This document shows positions 56,400 through 64,000 of a stretch of DNA of 64,000 bases, one piece after another. The translations under genes were made by a program, and so were the position numbers. The notes under the pieces are model-generated. The model did not search any database and had not been told where the DNA came from. It worked only from the letters and a program-made list of their open reading frames with translations. Each line of letters opens with the position of its first letter. Position 1 is the first letter of the stretch. Origin of the DNA: Corynebacterium kefirresidentii (GTDB taxonomy: Bacteria > Actinomycetota > Actinomycetes > Mycobacteriales > Mycobacteriaceae); NCBI GenBank assembly GCA_002154655.1, contig NGUZ01000004.1, positions 1-64,000 of the forward strand, in the 5' to 3' direction.

Positions 56400-58756
56400 T
56401 AGTTATCTTCTTGCTTGTCGTCCTCGCGCGCATAGGGATTCTTGCGGCGATCCTTCTCGTCCCAGCCGGGGCTAAACCACTGGCTGGTCTCAGCCTCAGC
56501 ATCCGCGCCGGCTTCCGGCTTGTGATGCTTACCGCCGCCCGTAGCGGGGCGTGCGGCGGGGCGCGCCGTCGGACGCTCAGCGGGTTCGGAGGGCTGAGCC
56601 GCCTGATTAGGCTGTGCGCCAGCTCGTGTGGTGTCTGTGGACTCCTTGCCCTGCTTTGCTGGGGTGCTTCCCAACTCGCGGGCGGTGTCCGGATCGACGT
56701 AATCGCCAGCGTGCTGGCCAAAGTTGAAGCCTACTTCGCCCTTCGGTTCTTCACCGGCGAGGCGGCGCTCACGGGCGGCCCGGGAGGCATCGAGAAGCGT
56801 CATGCGCTTAGGCAGCTCCTCGCCGCGCTCCTTGGCTAGCTCGACCGGGGTCTTGACCGGCGCATAACCAATCTGGCGGGGGAAGCGATCGTCCTCGCCT
56901 GGGAAAACGTCGAAGGCTTCGCGTGGCTCGATGCCATCGAAGATGCGCTCCAGGTCGGGGCGGCGCAGGGTTTCCTTCTCCAGCAGGGCCTCGGCCAGCT
57001 TGTCCAGGTAGTGACGGTTATTGCGCAAGATGTCATAGGCCTGCTCGTGCGCGCGCTCGAGCAAGTAGCGCATCTGCTCATCGATCTTGGAGGCAACCTC
57101 ATCGGAGTAATCGATGGAGCCACCGCCACCCATCTGGCTGAAGGGATCACCCTGCTCCTTGCCGTACTTCACGGTGCCCAGGTCCGGGGAGAAGCCGTAC
57201 TCGGTGAGCATGGAACGAGCGATCTTGGTGGCGTTTTCAATATCGGAAGACGCACCAGTGGTCGGCGCACCAAAGACCAGCTCCTCGGCAGCGCGGCCGC
57301 CCATGGCAAAGACCAAGCGGGAGAAGAGCTCATCGCGGGTGTACATGCCCTTGTCATCTTCCTGGGAGGTCATGGCGTGGCCGCCGGTGCGGCCGCGGGC
57401 CAGGATGGTGACCTTGTAGACCCGCTCGATGTCCTTGAGCGCCCACGCAGAAAGCGTGTGTCCGCCCTCGTGATAAGCGGTGACCTTCTTCTCGTGCTCG
57501 GAGATGATCTTGCCTTGGCGGCGCGGGCCGCCGACGACGCGGTCGGTAGCCTCTTCCAAGGCGTCATAGGTAATGACGTTGCCGCCGATGCGGGCGGTAA
57601 GCAATGCGGCCTCGTTGAGCACATTGGCCAGGTCTGCACCGGACATGCCGGCGGTGCGCTTAGCTAGCTGCGCTACGTCGACCTCTTCTGCCAGCGGCTT
57701 ATTTTTCGCATGCACGCGCAAGATCTGCTCGCGGCCGGCAAGATCCGGGTTAGTGACCGGAATCTGGCGGTCGAAGCGGCCCGGGCGCAGCAGCGCCGGA
57801 TCGAGGATATCCGGACGGTTGGTAGCGGCGATGAGGATTACGCCTTCGCGGTCACCAAAGCCATCCATTTCTACCAGGAGCTGGTTTAGGGTCTGTTCGC
57901 GCTCATCGTGGCCGCCGCCGGTTCCGGAACCGCGCTGGCGGCCAACGGCGTCGATCTCATCCACGAAGATAATGCAGGGGCTGTTTTCCTTCGCCTGCTT
58001 GAACAAGTCGCGCACGCGGGAGGCACCCACACCCACGAACATCTCCACGAAGTCAGAACCGGAGATGGAGTAGAACGGTACGCCGGCCTCGCCGGCCACG
58101 GCGCGAGCAAGCAAGGTTTTGCCGGTGCCGGGTGGACCGTAGAGCAGCACGCCGCGCGGGATCTTGGCTCCAAGATCGTGGTAGCGGGTGGGGTCTTCCA
58201 GGAAGTCCTTGATTTCCTGCAACTCGTCTACGGCCTCGTCCGCGCCGGCCACGTCCTCAAAAGTATTGGTCGGCATATCCTTGGTCAGTTCCTTAGCCTT
58301 GGAACCGCCGATACCAAACATGCCGCCTGCACCCTGCTGCATGCGGGACATGAGCCAGAAGAGCACACCGAAGAGGATGAGCATAGGCAGCAGCATGCTG
58401 AGCATGGAGCCGAGGAAGGATTCCTGCGTGACATTGGTCTGGTACTTCTGGGCACCAGAATCCTTGACAGAGTTAAAGACCTGCTCGGAGGCGCGGGCCG
58501 GGTACTTGGCCACAATCTCCTTCACGCCTTCGCGCTCATCTACCGTGATTTCGTCCTTGAGCTTGATGCGCAAGCGCTGCTCGCGGTCATCAATTTCCAC
58601 CTCATCGACGTTTTTGTCTTTGAGCTGGGTCAGTGCAACGGAGGTATCCGCTTGCACGTAGCCGCGGGCATCGTTGCTAAAGAAGGTAAAGGCGTACAGC
58701 GCGATAAGGATAAGCGCCGCTATCCCGCCGTAGCGAATAATCTTGTTGTTTTTCAT
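56399..58756 (-). CDS. ftsH: ATP-dependent membrane metalloprotease FtsH
   Basis: 785-aa AAA+ protease. Membrane helices at about residues 9-25 and 110-130 enclose an external domain. Walker A GPPGTGKT is near residue 205, the second region of homology includes [18 protein letters not shown], and the zinc site is [12 protein letters not shown] near residue 430. The last 140 residues are a hydrophilic Pro/Ala/Glu-rich tail. It heads the fol operon, as in mycobacteria. It degrades misassembled membrane proteins. Confidence 0.96.
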   Translation of the reverse strand: MKNNKIIRYGGIAALILIALYAFTFFSNDARGYVQADTSVALTQLKDKNVDEVEIDDREQRLRIKLKDEITVDEREGVKEIVAKYPARASEQVFNSVKDSGAQKYQTNVTQESFLGSMLSMLLPMLILFGVLFWLMSRMQQGAGGMFGIGGSKAKELTKDMPTNTFEDVAGADEAVDELQEIKDFLEDPTRYHDLGAKIPRGVLLYGPPGTGKTLLARAVAGEAGVPFYSISGSDFVEMFVGVGASRVRDLFKQAKENSPCIIFVDEIDAVGRQRGSGTGGGHDEREQTLNQLLVEMDGFGDREGVILIAATNRPDILDPALLRPGRFDRQIPVTNPDLAGREQILRVHAKNKPLAEEVDVAQLAKRTAGMSGADLANVLNEAALLTARIGGNVITYDALEEATDRVVGGPRRQGKIISEHEKKVTAYHEGGHTLSAWALKDIERVYKVTILARGRTGGHAMTSQEDDKGMYTRDELFSRLVFAMGGRAAEELVFGAPTTGASSDIENATKIARSMLTEYGFSPDLGTVKYGKEQGDPFSQMGGGGSIDYSDEVASKIDEQMRYLLERAHEQAYDILRNNRHYLDKLAEALLEKETLRRPDLERIFDGIEPREAFDVFPGEDDRFPRQIGYAPVKTPVELAKERGEELPKRMTLLDASRAARERRLAGEEPKGEVGFNFGQHAGDYVDPDTARELGSTPAKQGKESTDTTRAGAQPNQAAQPSEPAERPTARPAARPATGGGKHHKPEAGADAEAETSQWFSPGWDEKDRRKNPYAREDDKQEDN

Positions 58757-58768
58757 TACTGCGCGATT

Positions 58769-59356
58769 TTAGTCGGTGGTGTATACATCAGGGTGAAGGG
58801 TGCCCACGTAGGGCAGATCGCGGTAGCGTTCCGCATAATCCAGCCCGTAGCCGATGACGAATTCATTAGGGATATCAAAGCCCACATCCAAAAGGTCGAT
58901 ATCGGCCTTTACTACCTCCGGCTTGCGCAGCAGCGTGACCACATCAAGCGAGGCCGGGTTTCGCCCCTTCAGGTTCCGGATAAGCCATGACAGGGTAAGC
59001 CCGGAATCGATGATGTCTTCCACGATGAGCACGTTGCGCCCCGCAATATCGCGGTCCAGGTCCTTCAAAATGCGCACCACACCGGAAGAAGAAGTGGAGG
59101 CGCCATACGAGGACACGGCCATAAACTCCAACTCGGAGGGGATGGATAGCTTGCGCGCGAAGTCCGTAAGGAAGAACGCCGCACCCTTGAGCACGCAGAC
59201 CAAAAGCAGGTCTTGCTCAGCGTCGGCATATTTTTCAGAGACCATATCCGCGAGCTCTTGGACGCGGTTTTGCAATTCCTCTTCTCCAATGAGGATTGCT
59301 TCTACATCGTCACCGTAGCGGTTTGCGGGAACGGCGAAGTCTTTCTTGTCGTGCAC
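58769..59356 (-). CDS. hpt: Hypoxanthine phosphoribosyltransferase
   Basis: Purine salvage enzyme of 195 aa. The PRPP motif [13 protein letters not shown], the [18 protein letters not shown] loop and the C-terminal [20 protein letters not shown] are diagnostic of HPRT. It lies between tilS and ftsH on the minus strand with 12-bp gaps, so tilS-hpt-ftsH-fol probably form one long unit. Confidence 0.96.
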   Translation of the reverse strand: MHDKKDFAVPANRYGDDVEAILIGEEELQNRVQELADMVSEKYADAEQDLLLVCVLKGAAFFLTDFARKLSIPSELEFMAVSSYGASTSSSGVVRILKDLDRDIAGRNVLIVEDIIDSGLTLSWLIRNLKGRNPASLDVVTLLRKPEVVKADIDLLDVGFDIPNEFVIGYGLDYAERYRDLPYVGTLHPDVYTTD

Positions 59357-59368
59357 GTGTGCGCTCCT

Positions 59369-60316
59369 TTAATGACCGGACAATAGTGCCAGTTTGCCAC
59401 CTATACGGGCTACTTCCAACCTCTGCCCCACCTGCCGCGCCGATCGCACGGCCACCGGGCCTTGCCCGTGCCAGTGGGTGCACAGCTTGCCGACGTCCCC
59501 CACTGCCCTCCTTGTTACCTCTACCCCCTCGCTGACCAGCCACGCCGCGATCGCTCGCCGGCGGCGCGGTTCCGCCATCGCGGCCAGCGCCGCGCAGTCC
59601 GTGGTGGGTGGGGTGCGCAGGGTGGCGTCGTCAAGCGCGGCGTCGCCTGCCGCTTGCGCCAGCGCTGGCACCACATCCCCGCCGATGATGCGGCTCAACT
59701 GCGGGATCACCTCGCGGCGCAGCGCCACGCGGCGGAAATTCGTGTCCGCGTTCTGCGGATCCTGCCACGCCGAAAGGCCCAACTCCGCGCAGGCGCCCTC
59801 GGTATCGGCGCGGCGCACGCCTAATAGTGGGCGCACCACGCGGGCGCCTTCCACCTCGCTGCGCTCGTTCATGCCGGTCACTCGCCCGCGCAGCGCCCCC
59901 AGCAGCAGCGTTTCCGCCTGGTCATCGGCCGTGTGCGCCACGGCTACTTCTAGCTCTTCGGCCGCACTGGCGGCGGCTAGGGCCCGGTACCGCGCCACCC
60001 GCGCGGCCGCCTCCATCGACTCTGGACCCGCCCCGTCGGCCTCGACGCTGAGCACCCGCGCTCGCGCGCCCAGTTCTCGGGCTTGCTCGGCAGCGCGCTC
60101 GGCTTGCGCCCGCGAGCCCTCTTGCAAGCGGTGGTCCACGCATAATGCGAGCACGTCATGCCCCTCAGCCACCAGCGCCGCCAGCAGCGCCAAAGAATCC
60201 GCGCCTCCGGAAAGCCCCACTGCCACGGTGCGGTTGAGGGAGGCGGCGCGCACGCCGCGTCGACAAGCTAAAAAGTGCGGCGAGACCCGCGGCCAAAAGG
60301 GCTTTTTAGAACTCAT
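59369..60316 (-). CDS. tilS: tRNA(Ile)-lysidine synthetase
   Basis: N-type ATP pyrophosphatase of 315 aa that modifies C34 of the AUA-decoding tRNA-Ile. The P-loop VGLSGGADSLALLAAL is near residue 32, with LCVDHRLQEGS and AHTADDQAETLLL later. The ATG at 60316 (M-S-S-K-K-P-F) overlaps the last codons of the dac gene by 11 bp. The frame is open further upstream but that would lie inside dac. The C-terminal region is short. Confidence 0.95.
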   Translation of the reverse strand: MSSKKPFWPRVSPHFLACRRGVRAASLNRTVAVGLSGGADSLALLAALVAEGHDVLALCVDHRLQEGSRAQAERAAEQARELGARARVLSVEADGAGPESMEAAARVARYRALAAASAAEELEVAVAHTADDQAETLLLGALRGRVTGMNERSEVEGARVVRPLLGVRRADTEGACAELGLSAWQDPQNADTNFRRVALRREVIPQLSRIIGGDVVPALAQAAGDAALDDATLRTPPTTDCAALAAMAEPRRRRAIAAWLVSEGVEVTRRAVGDVGKLCTHWHGQGPVAVRSARQVGQRLEVARIGGKLALLSGH

Positions 60317-61592
60317 GCAGCGCAGAAGCCAACGCGTCTTGGGCCTGGCGAGCGGCCTGGATATCGCCGCCATTGACGAGGAAAGCAAAAGCATACACAC
60401 GTCCCGAATTGCCCTGCGCAGTACCGGCCAGGGCCGAAACACCCGTCAGCGTGCCGGTCTTGGCGCGCACATAGCCCTTGGCCGCGGAATCGCCGTAGCG
60501 CTCGTACAGCGTGCCATCGCCGCCGGCCACCGGCAGGTAAGACACCAGCGGGCGTAGGTGCGGATCCTTGACCGCACCATTTATGAGCTGCGTCAACAGC
60601 CCGGCGGTGAGCCGGTTGTCTACCGAGAGCCCGGAATTGTCCTTAATCTCGACGCCCTCAACGTCGAATCCTTGCTCCCGCAGCACCTCGAGCGTGGCCT
60701 GCGTATCGCCTTCAAAGCTGGCTTCCTCGCCACGGGCCATCGCCAGCTCACGCGCAATGGCCTCGGCCATGACATTATCGGAATGGCGCACCATTTCTCG
60801 GGCGCGGTCCGCTAGCGGCGGCGAATCCACGCTCGCCACCTCCTGCGCATTCTCGGCCACAGAGCCCATGCCTGCCTCGCTTGCACCGAGGCGTTCACCC
60901 AGCTGCTTAGCGACGTCCAAAGCCGGCGTATGGCTGCGCGGCACATCCCCCGTCGTCGCCCCCAAACGCCCGCCGTAGAGCATGGCCGGTTCCATCGGCG
61001 CGACGAAGCCACCGTCCACGTTTTCCGGATCCCACCCCGGGGCCTGCGCCTCGCCAGACCACACGGAAGTATCGATGTAGACACCATCGACCTGATCGAT
61101 GTTCTGAGAAATCTGCTCAGCTAAGTCATCGAGCTGCTCGTGGGTCATCCATACATCACCCGCAGCCTTGATGACCACGTTCTTCTCATTCGCACCGCGG
61201 TAGACCTTAGTGGTGATTTTCTCGTTCTCATCCAACGCCAACGTCGCCGCCGCGGTAGTGAGCACCTTCGTGGACGAGGCCGGGGTCAGCCGCTTATCCG
61301 CGTCCCGCTGCCACACCACGTCCCCGGTCTCGGTATCAATTACCTCGCCGCCGAACGTGGCAAGGTCCTTATTCTTAGAGAGCTCATCCAGCTTCGCGCT
61401 TAGCGCATCCAGGTCCGCCTCCCCCGGCTCGGCGGTGCGCAAAGGTTCCTCAGGAGCCTGCACCGCCTGCGCTTCTCCGTGCGAGAGATCGCCGTATTCG
61501 CGCTGGAGGGTAACGCCCAGCGCAGCCGTACCTCCGACCGCTGCCGCTACCACGAGCGCGGTCGCTGACCACCAAACATGCTTTGCTTTCAT
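60306..61592 (-). CDS. dac: D-alanyl-D-alanine carboxypeptidase/endopeptidase (PBP4, S13 family)
   Basis: 428-aa exported penicillin-binding protein. A signal anchor lies at residues 5-27. The S-x-x-K motif is in [12 protein letters not shown]-x-N in [12 protein letters not shown] and KTG in [10 protein letters not shown]. It trims peptidoglycan side chains. The start at 61592 has TAGGGT 8 nt upstream and gives a proper signal; the frame open to 61748 overlaps the ppa promoter. tilS overlaps its end. Confidence 0.93.
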   Translation of the reverse strand: MKAKHVWWSATALVVAAAVGGTAALGVTLQREYGDLSHGEAQAVQAPEEPLRTAEPGEADLDALSAKLDELSKNKDLATFGGEVIDTETGDVVWQRDADKRLTPASSTKVLTTAAATLALDENEKITTKVYRGANEKNVVIKAAGDVWMTHEQLDDLAEQISQNIDQVDGVYIDTSVWSGEAQAPGWDPENVDGGFVAPMEPAMLYGGRLGATTGDVPRSHTPALDVAKQLGERLGASEAGMGSVAENAQEVASVDSPPLADRAREMVRHSDNVMAEAIARELAMARGEEASFEGDTQATLEVLREQGFDVEGVEIKDNSGLSVDNRLTAGLLTQLINGAVKDPHLRPLVSYLPVAGGDGTLYERYGDSAAKGYVRAKTGTLTGVSALAGTAQGNSGRVYAFAFLVNGGDIQAARQAQDALASALHEF

Positions 61593-61600
61593 TGCCTTTA

Positions 61601-61631
61601 ACCCTAGCGCGAATCCGCAACGCGCTAGACT
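61601..61631. promoter_or_regulatory. Divergent -10 elements, dac (-) and ppa (+)
   Basis: TAGGGT on the minus strand (61601-61606) and TAGACT on the plus strand (61626-61631). The dac hexamer is 8 nt before its ATG. The ppa hexamer is 43 nt before the GTG, so ppa has a short leader with GGAGG. Confidence 0.4.
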
Positions 61632-61674
61632 ATGGGCAGTAATTGATACCCAATCCCCCATGGAGGACATCGCT

Positions 61675-62148
61675 GTGAGCGTTGAAGTAACCATTGAAAT
61701 CCCGAAGGGCTCCCGCAACAAGTACGAGGTTGACCACGAGTCCGGCAAGGTCTACCTCGACCGTTACCTGTTCACCCCGATGGCTTACCCGGCTGACTAT
61801 GGCTTCATCGACCACACCCTGGGCGAGGACGGCGACCCGCTCGACGCCCTGGTCATCCTGCCGGAGCCGGTCTTCCCGGGCGTAGTCGTTGAGGCCCGCA
61901 TCGTCGGCGTCTTCAAGATGACCGACGAGGCCGGCGGCGACGACAAGCTGCTCGCCGTCATCGATGACCCGCGCTGGGAGCGCTACCAGGACATCGACGA
62001 TGTGGAGCAGCACATCAAGGACGAAATCGAGCACTTCTTCGTCCACTACAAGGACCTGGAGCCGAACAAGGAAGTCACTGGCTCCGGCTGGGGCGACAAG
62101 GCTGAGGCAGAAAAGATCCTCGACGAGGCTAAGGCTCGCTTCAAATAA
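61675..62148 (+). CDS. ppa: Inorganic pyrophosphatase
   Basis: 157-aa family I pyrophosphatase that pulls biosynthetic reactions forward by removing PPi. The metal cluster [11 protein letters not shown] near residue 52 and the [11 protein letters not shown] segment are diagnostic. I choose the GTG at 61675 because GGAGG (61662-61666) lies 8 nt upstream; the in-frame ATG at 61660 abuts it. Divergent from dac. Confidence 0.95.
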   Translation: MSVEVTIEIPKGSRNKYEVDHESGKVYLDRYLFTPMAYPADYGFIDHTLGEDGDPLDALVILPEPVFPGVVVEARIVGVFKMTDEAGGDDKLLAVIDDPRWERYQDIDDVEQHIKDEIEHFFVHYKDLEPNKEVTGSGWGDKAEAEKILDEAKARFK

Positions 62149-62358
62149 GCGCTTCTGCCGCACGCTAACGGCGGCACTGTGAAGGTACGTTTCCGCAGAC
62201 GGTGGAGACCGAAGAGGTTTCCCACCGCGCGCCGAAGCGTACCTTTCGCGTTTTCCGACTAATCACTGTCGTTCACAGTAAATAGTGGCGAAAAATAGCG
62301 TGTTTCGGGGCGTTATTTGCCGTGAACGTTAAAGGCACCTGTGGACGAAAACCGCGCC
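62149..62358. repeat. Intergenic region with two imperfect inverted repeats
   Basis: No gene is visible. One repeat has outer arms AAGGTACG (62182-62189) and CGTACCTT (62238-62245) with inner GGTGG/CCACC. The other has arms CGTTCAC (62270-62276) and GTGAACG (62322-62328) with further partial pairing for about 17 bp. They may be a terminator region, a structured RNA or a small repeat element. Confidence 0.45.
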
Positions 62359-62880
62359 TTAGAAGCCACAATGGGAGGCAAGCCAGCCGTCGAGCTCAGA
62401 TTCCGGAGCATCAGGAGCGATGGGGTCCTCGACGAACTCCTCACCTGTGCACGCCTTGTCCTTGGCAGTAGTGAGCATGAGCGAGCGGCCGTCCGGGTAA
62501 TCCAGCACCACGTTGGCGGAGGCGTAGCCGGCGGTCGGCTCGCCGAAGGTGCGCACGTTGTCCAGGCCGCGGAAGGTCAGGAGGATGGCTTCGGCGGAGG
62601 AGGCGGCGTCGATGGCGGCATCGAGGAGCTCCGCGTTGGTCGGGTCCTCTTTCAAAGCCTCGCGGGCGCGCTGAAATTCTTCACTCTCGCCATAGATTCC
62701 GGTATACGCTGCGGTATCCACCACCGCGGTGTTGATGTGTTTTTCGCTGGCGTTGAAAAGAAAATAGGGCTAGCCCAGCAGCGCCCCGCCATAGGAGGGG
62801 CCGAGGAAGTACACGGCGGCGAACACCGCGATAAAGGCAACGCTGAAGAGTCCGCCAAGAATTTTCAGTACAGTTTTCAT
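62359..62880 (-). pseudogene. Decayed S41 family peptidase gene
   Basis: One frame holds a 36-residue N-terminal membrane segment (MKTVLKILGGLFSVAFIAVF, ending GPSYGGALLG), an amber TAG at 62770-62772, then 135 residues. The latter continue with TAVVDTAAYTGIYGESEEF and end in the S41 peptidase C-terminal pattern SSAEAILLTFRGL...RTFGEPTAGY...LTTAKDKACTGE. Most of the catalytic core expected between these parts is missing, so there is both an in-frame stop and an internal deletion. It lies 7 bp after an FtsX-type permease gene. Once probably a membrane-anchored carboxyl-terminal protease-like protein. Confidence 0.72.
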
Positions 62881-62887
62881 TCTTTTT

Positions 62888-64000
62888 TCATTCTTTTCGA
62901 CCTCCTGTGCGCAGCACGTAGCCGCGCAACGGTTCAACAAGGACAATGGCAAGAAGCGTGACCACCCAGCCCACCGCCAGGAAGCCGAAGGCCATAAGCA
63001 GGCGAGCGCTCACATCGACGTCGCTTTGCTCGACGTTGGAGAAGAACATCAGCGAAGCAATTCCGCCGCCGAAGAGAAAACCGAAGGAGCTCAAGGCCAC
63101 GACCGGCCCCATGACGGTCAGCGCCCCGGAGCGGAACTGGAAGCCGCGCGGCACGCCCATCAAATCCAGAGAGCGGATGAGCTCCTTGTCCTCGAAGATG
63201 CCGGAAACCTGCCCCAGGATGATGGACATGGTGGTCAACGTGAAGCCGAAGACGAGGGTTAGTACAACGCCAGTGGAGATGTCCTTGAACACCACGTTCA
63301 TCCCGGGATCTTCTTTGAGCACCGAGGCCAAGGCATCGGAGCCCAGGGGCGCGGCAACGAGGAAGCCGGCCAGGTAGCCGAAGAAGCCGATGGCAGCGCT
63401 GCGCCGCCATGCCGGGCGGGCATTGCCCGCCACGCGCTGGCAGGCCACGAAGTGCGCGGTTCCGGGGAAGAGGGAGAAGACGTGCGCGCCCAGCTGCAGG
63501 ATGAAAGGCGCGATGAGGTTGATGCTCATCAGCATGCCAAACATGACCACGACGACCATCGCGGTGGGCGGGCCCGCCTTGCCCGTGAGGAACACGCCGC
63601 CGACTGCCACGATGATGAGGAAGACGATGGCGCGCCACCAGCGGTAGGCCGCGGGCATCTGGCGTTTGGCCACGCCCAGCGGGCTCACCCGCACGCGGCG
63701 CATGCCGTACAGTGCCGCGCCGATGGCCAGGAGGAAAAGCACACCGGCCACGGCTATATATCCCCACCAGGGCAGCAGAATCTCTGTCAGATCAATGGGC
63801 CGCATCTGGAAGTCCAGCTGGGTAAAGACCGGTGCGACGAGTAGGCTAATCAGCCCGCCGAGCACGATGCCGATCACCGCCTGGAGGCCGGTTTCCACAA
63901 TTGCCATGCGCTCCACCTGGCGGGAGCTTAAGCCCAGCAGGCGCAGGGTGGCCAGGCGCTGCTCCCTGCCGGACGCACCCAGGACGGCGGCCTGGGAGGT
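62888..64000 (-). CDS. FtsX-type ABC transporter permease (partial, 5' end outside window)
   Basis: At least 370 aa; the start is beyond the window. The segment REQRLATLRLLGLSSRQV before the first visible helix is the FtsX/MacB-permease signature. A second copy of the pattern, KELIRSLDLMGVPRGFQ, occurs near the C-terminus. About 8 membrane helices. It is expected to work with an ATP-binding protein encoded upstream outside the window, exporting a lipoprotein, peptide or drug, or controlling wall hydrolases. The ribosome-proximal part and partner cannot be judged. Confidence 0.85.
   Translation of the reverse strand, partial: TSQAAVLGASGREQRLATLRLLGLSSRQVERMAIVETGLQAVIGIVLGGLISLLVAPVFTQLDFQMRPIDLTEILLPWWGYIAVAGVLFLLAIGAALYGMRRVRVSPLGVAKRQMPAAYRWWRAIVFLIIVAVGGVFLTGKAGPPTAMVVVVMFGMLMSINLIAPFILQLGAHVFSLFPGTAHFVACQRVAGNARPAWRRSAAIGFFGYLAGFLVAAPLGSDALASVLKEDPGMNVVFKDISTGVVLTLVFGFTLTTMSIILGQVSGIFEDKELIRSLDLMGVPRGFQFRSGALTVMGPVVALSSFGFLFGGGIASLMFFSNVEQSDVDVSARLLMAFGFLAVGWVVTLLAIVLVEPLRGYVLRTGGRKE

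Noticed and set aside
56399..58756. FtsH zinc motif HEGGH instead of the common HEAGH
   Set aside because: HExGH is the required pattern and the middle residue varies; I believe other actinobacterial FtsH proteins have the same form. Not a sign of inactivity.

Overview
The window is chromosomal DNA from a Corynebacterium. It is GC-rich, densely packed, and almost entirely core genome. The order purB-purD-HIT-phoSR-pqo-thrE-otsA-otsB-LacI regulator-znuABC-rlmB-cysS-ispFD-carD-lpqE-radA-canB-mutY-clpC-lysS-panC/fol cluster-ftsH-hpt-tilS-dac-ppa is, from memory, the arrangement of C. glutamicum and largely of M. tuberculosis. A secreted LIP-family lipase would fit a skin or nasal lipid-using species, but the species cannot be fixed from this sequence. 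No insertion sequence, integrase, prophage or CRISPR array was seen. One tRNA gene, tRNA-Thr(UGU), is present.

Layout. 0-5.6 kb: purine synthesis (purB, purD), a HIT hydrolase and the phosphate two-component system phoRS. 5.7-9.7 kb: pyruvate:quinone oxidoreductase, then an MFS exporter with its TetR regulator. 9.7-14.9 kb: tRNA-Thr, the threonine exporter thrE, a small lysine-tailed protein and the OtsA/OtsB trehalose pathway with a lipoprotein between them. 14.9-18.7 kb: a LacI-type regulator (ipsA-like) and a Zn/Mn ABC transporter. 18.7-30.8 kb: an esterase, an HNH nuclease, rlmB-cysS, ispDF-carD, lpqE-like-radA, a membrane-anchored protein, carbonic anhydrase, mutY, a tiny DUF4236-like gene and the lipase. 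30.8-42.2 kb: clpC, a probable pseudokinase, a second MFS exporter, a GuaB1-type IMPDH relative, crtB-crtI and lysS. 42.3-50.2 kb: Tat-exported PhoX, a cstA/CC-tail protein/ArsA-like ATPase cassette and two tandem C1 aminopeptidases. 50.2-59.4 kb: on the minus strand, ftsH-folE-folP-folB-folK, DUF3180 and DUF6779-like membrane proteins, a Rossmann protein, a divergent PanC and a GNAT. 59.4-64 kb: tilS-dac facing ppa, a decayed S41 peptidase gene, and an FtsX-type permease cut by the window end.

Most interesting items. (1) cstA overlaps a small gene ending in Cys-Cys-stop, whose last codons overlap the start of an ArsA/GET3-like ATPase. This compact cassette has no established mechanism that I know of. 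(2) A membrane-anchored protein with a kinase fold that has lost its catalytic residues. (3) At least 17 genes carry a TAnnnT hexamer 6-8 nt before the start codon and mostly lack a Shine-Dalgarno sequence, so leaderless mRNA appears to be a main expression mode here. (4) A histone-H1-like lysine tail encoded just before otsA. (5) A pantothenate-synthetase-like protein with altered substrate-pocket signatures. (6) An S41 peptidase pseudogene with an in-frame amber codon and an internal deletion. (7) No disA after radA. There is no gene-free stretch over 300 bases; the larger intergenic regions are described individually.
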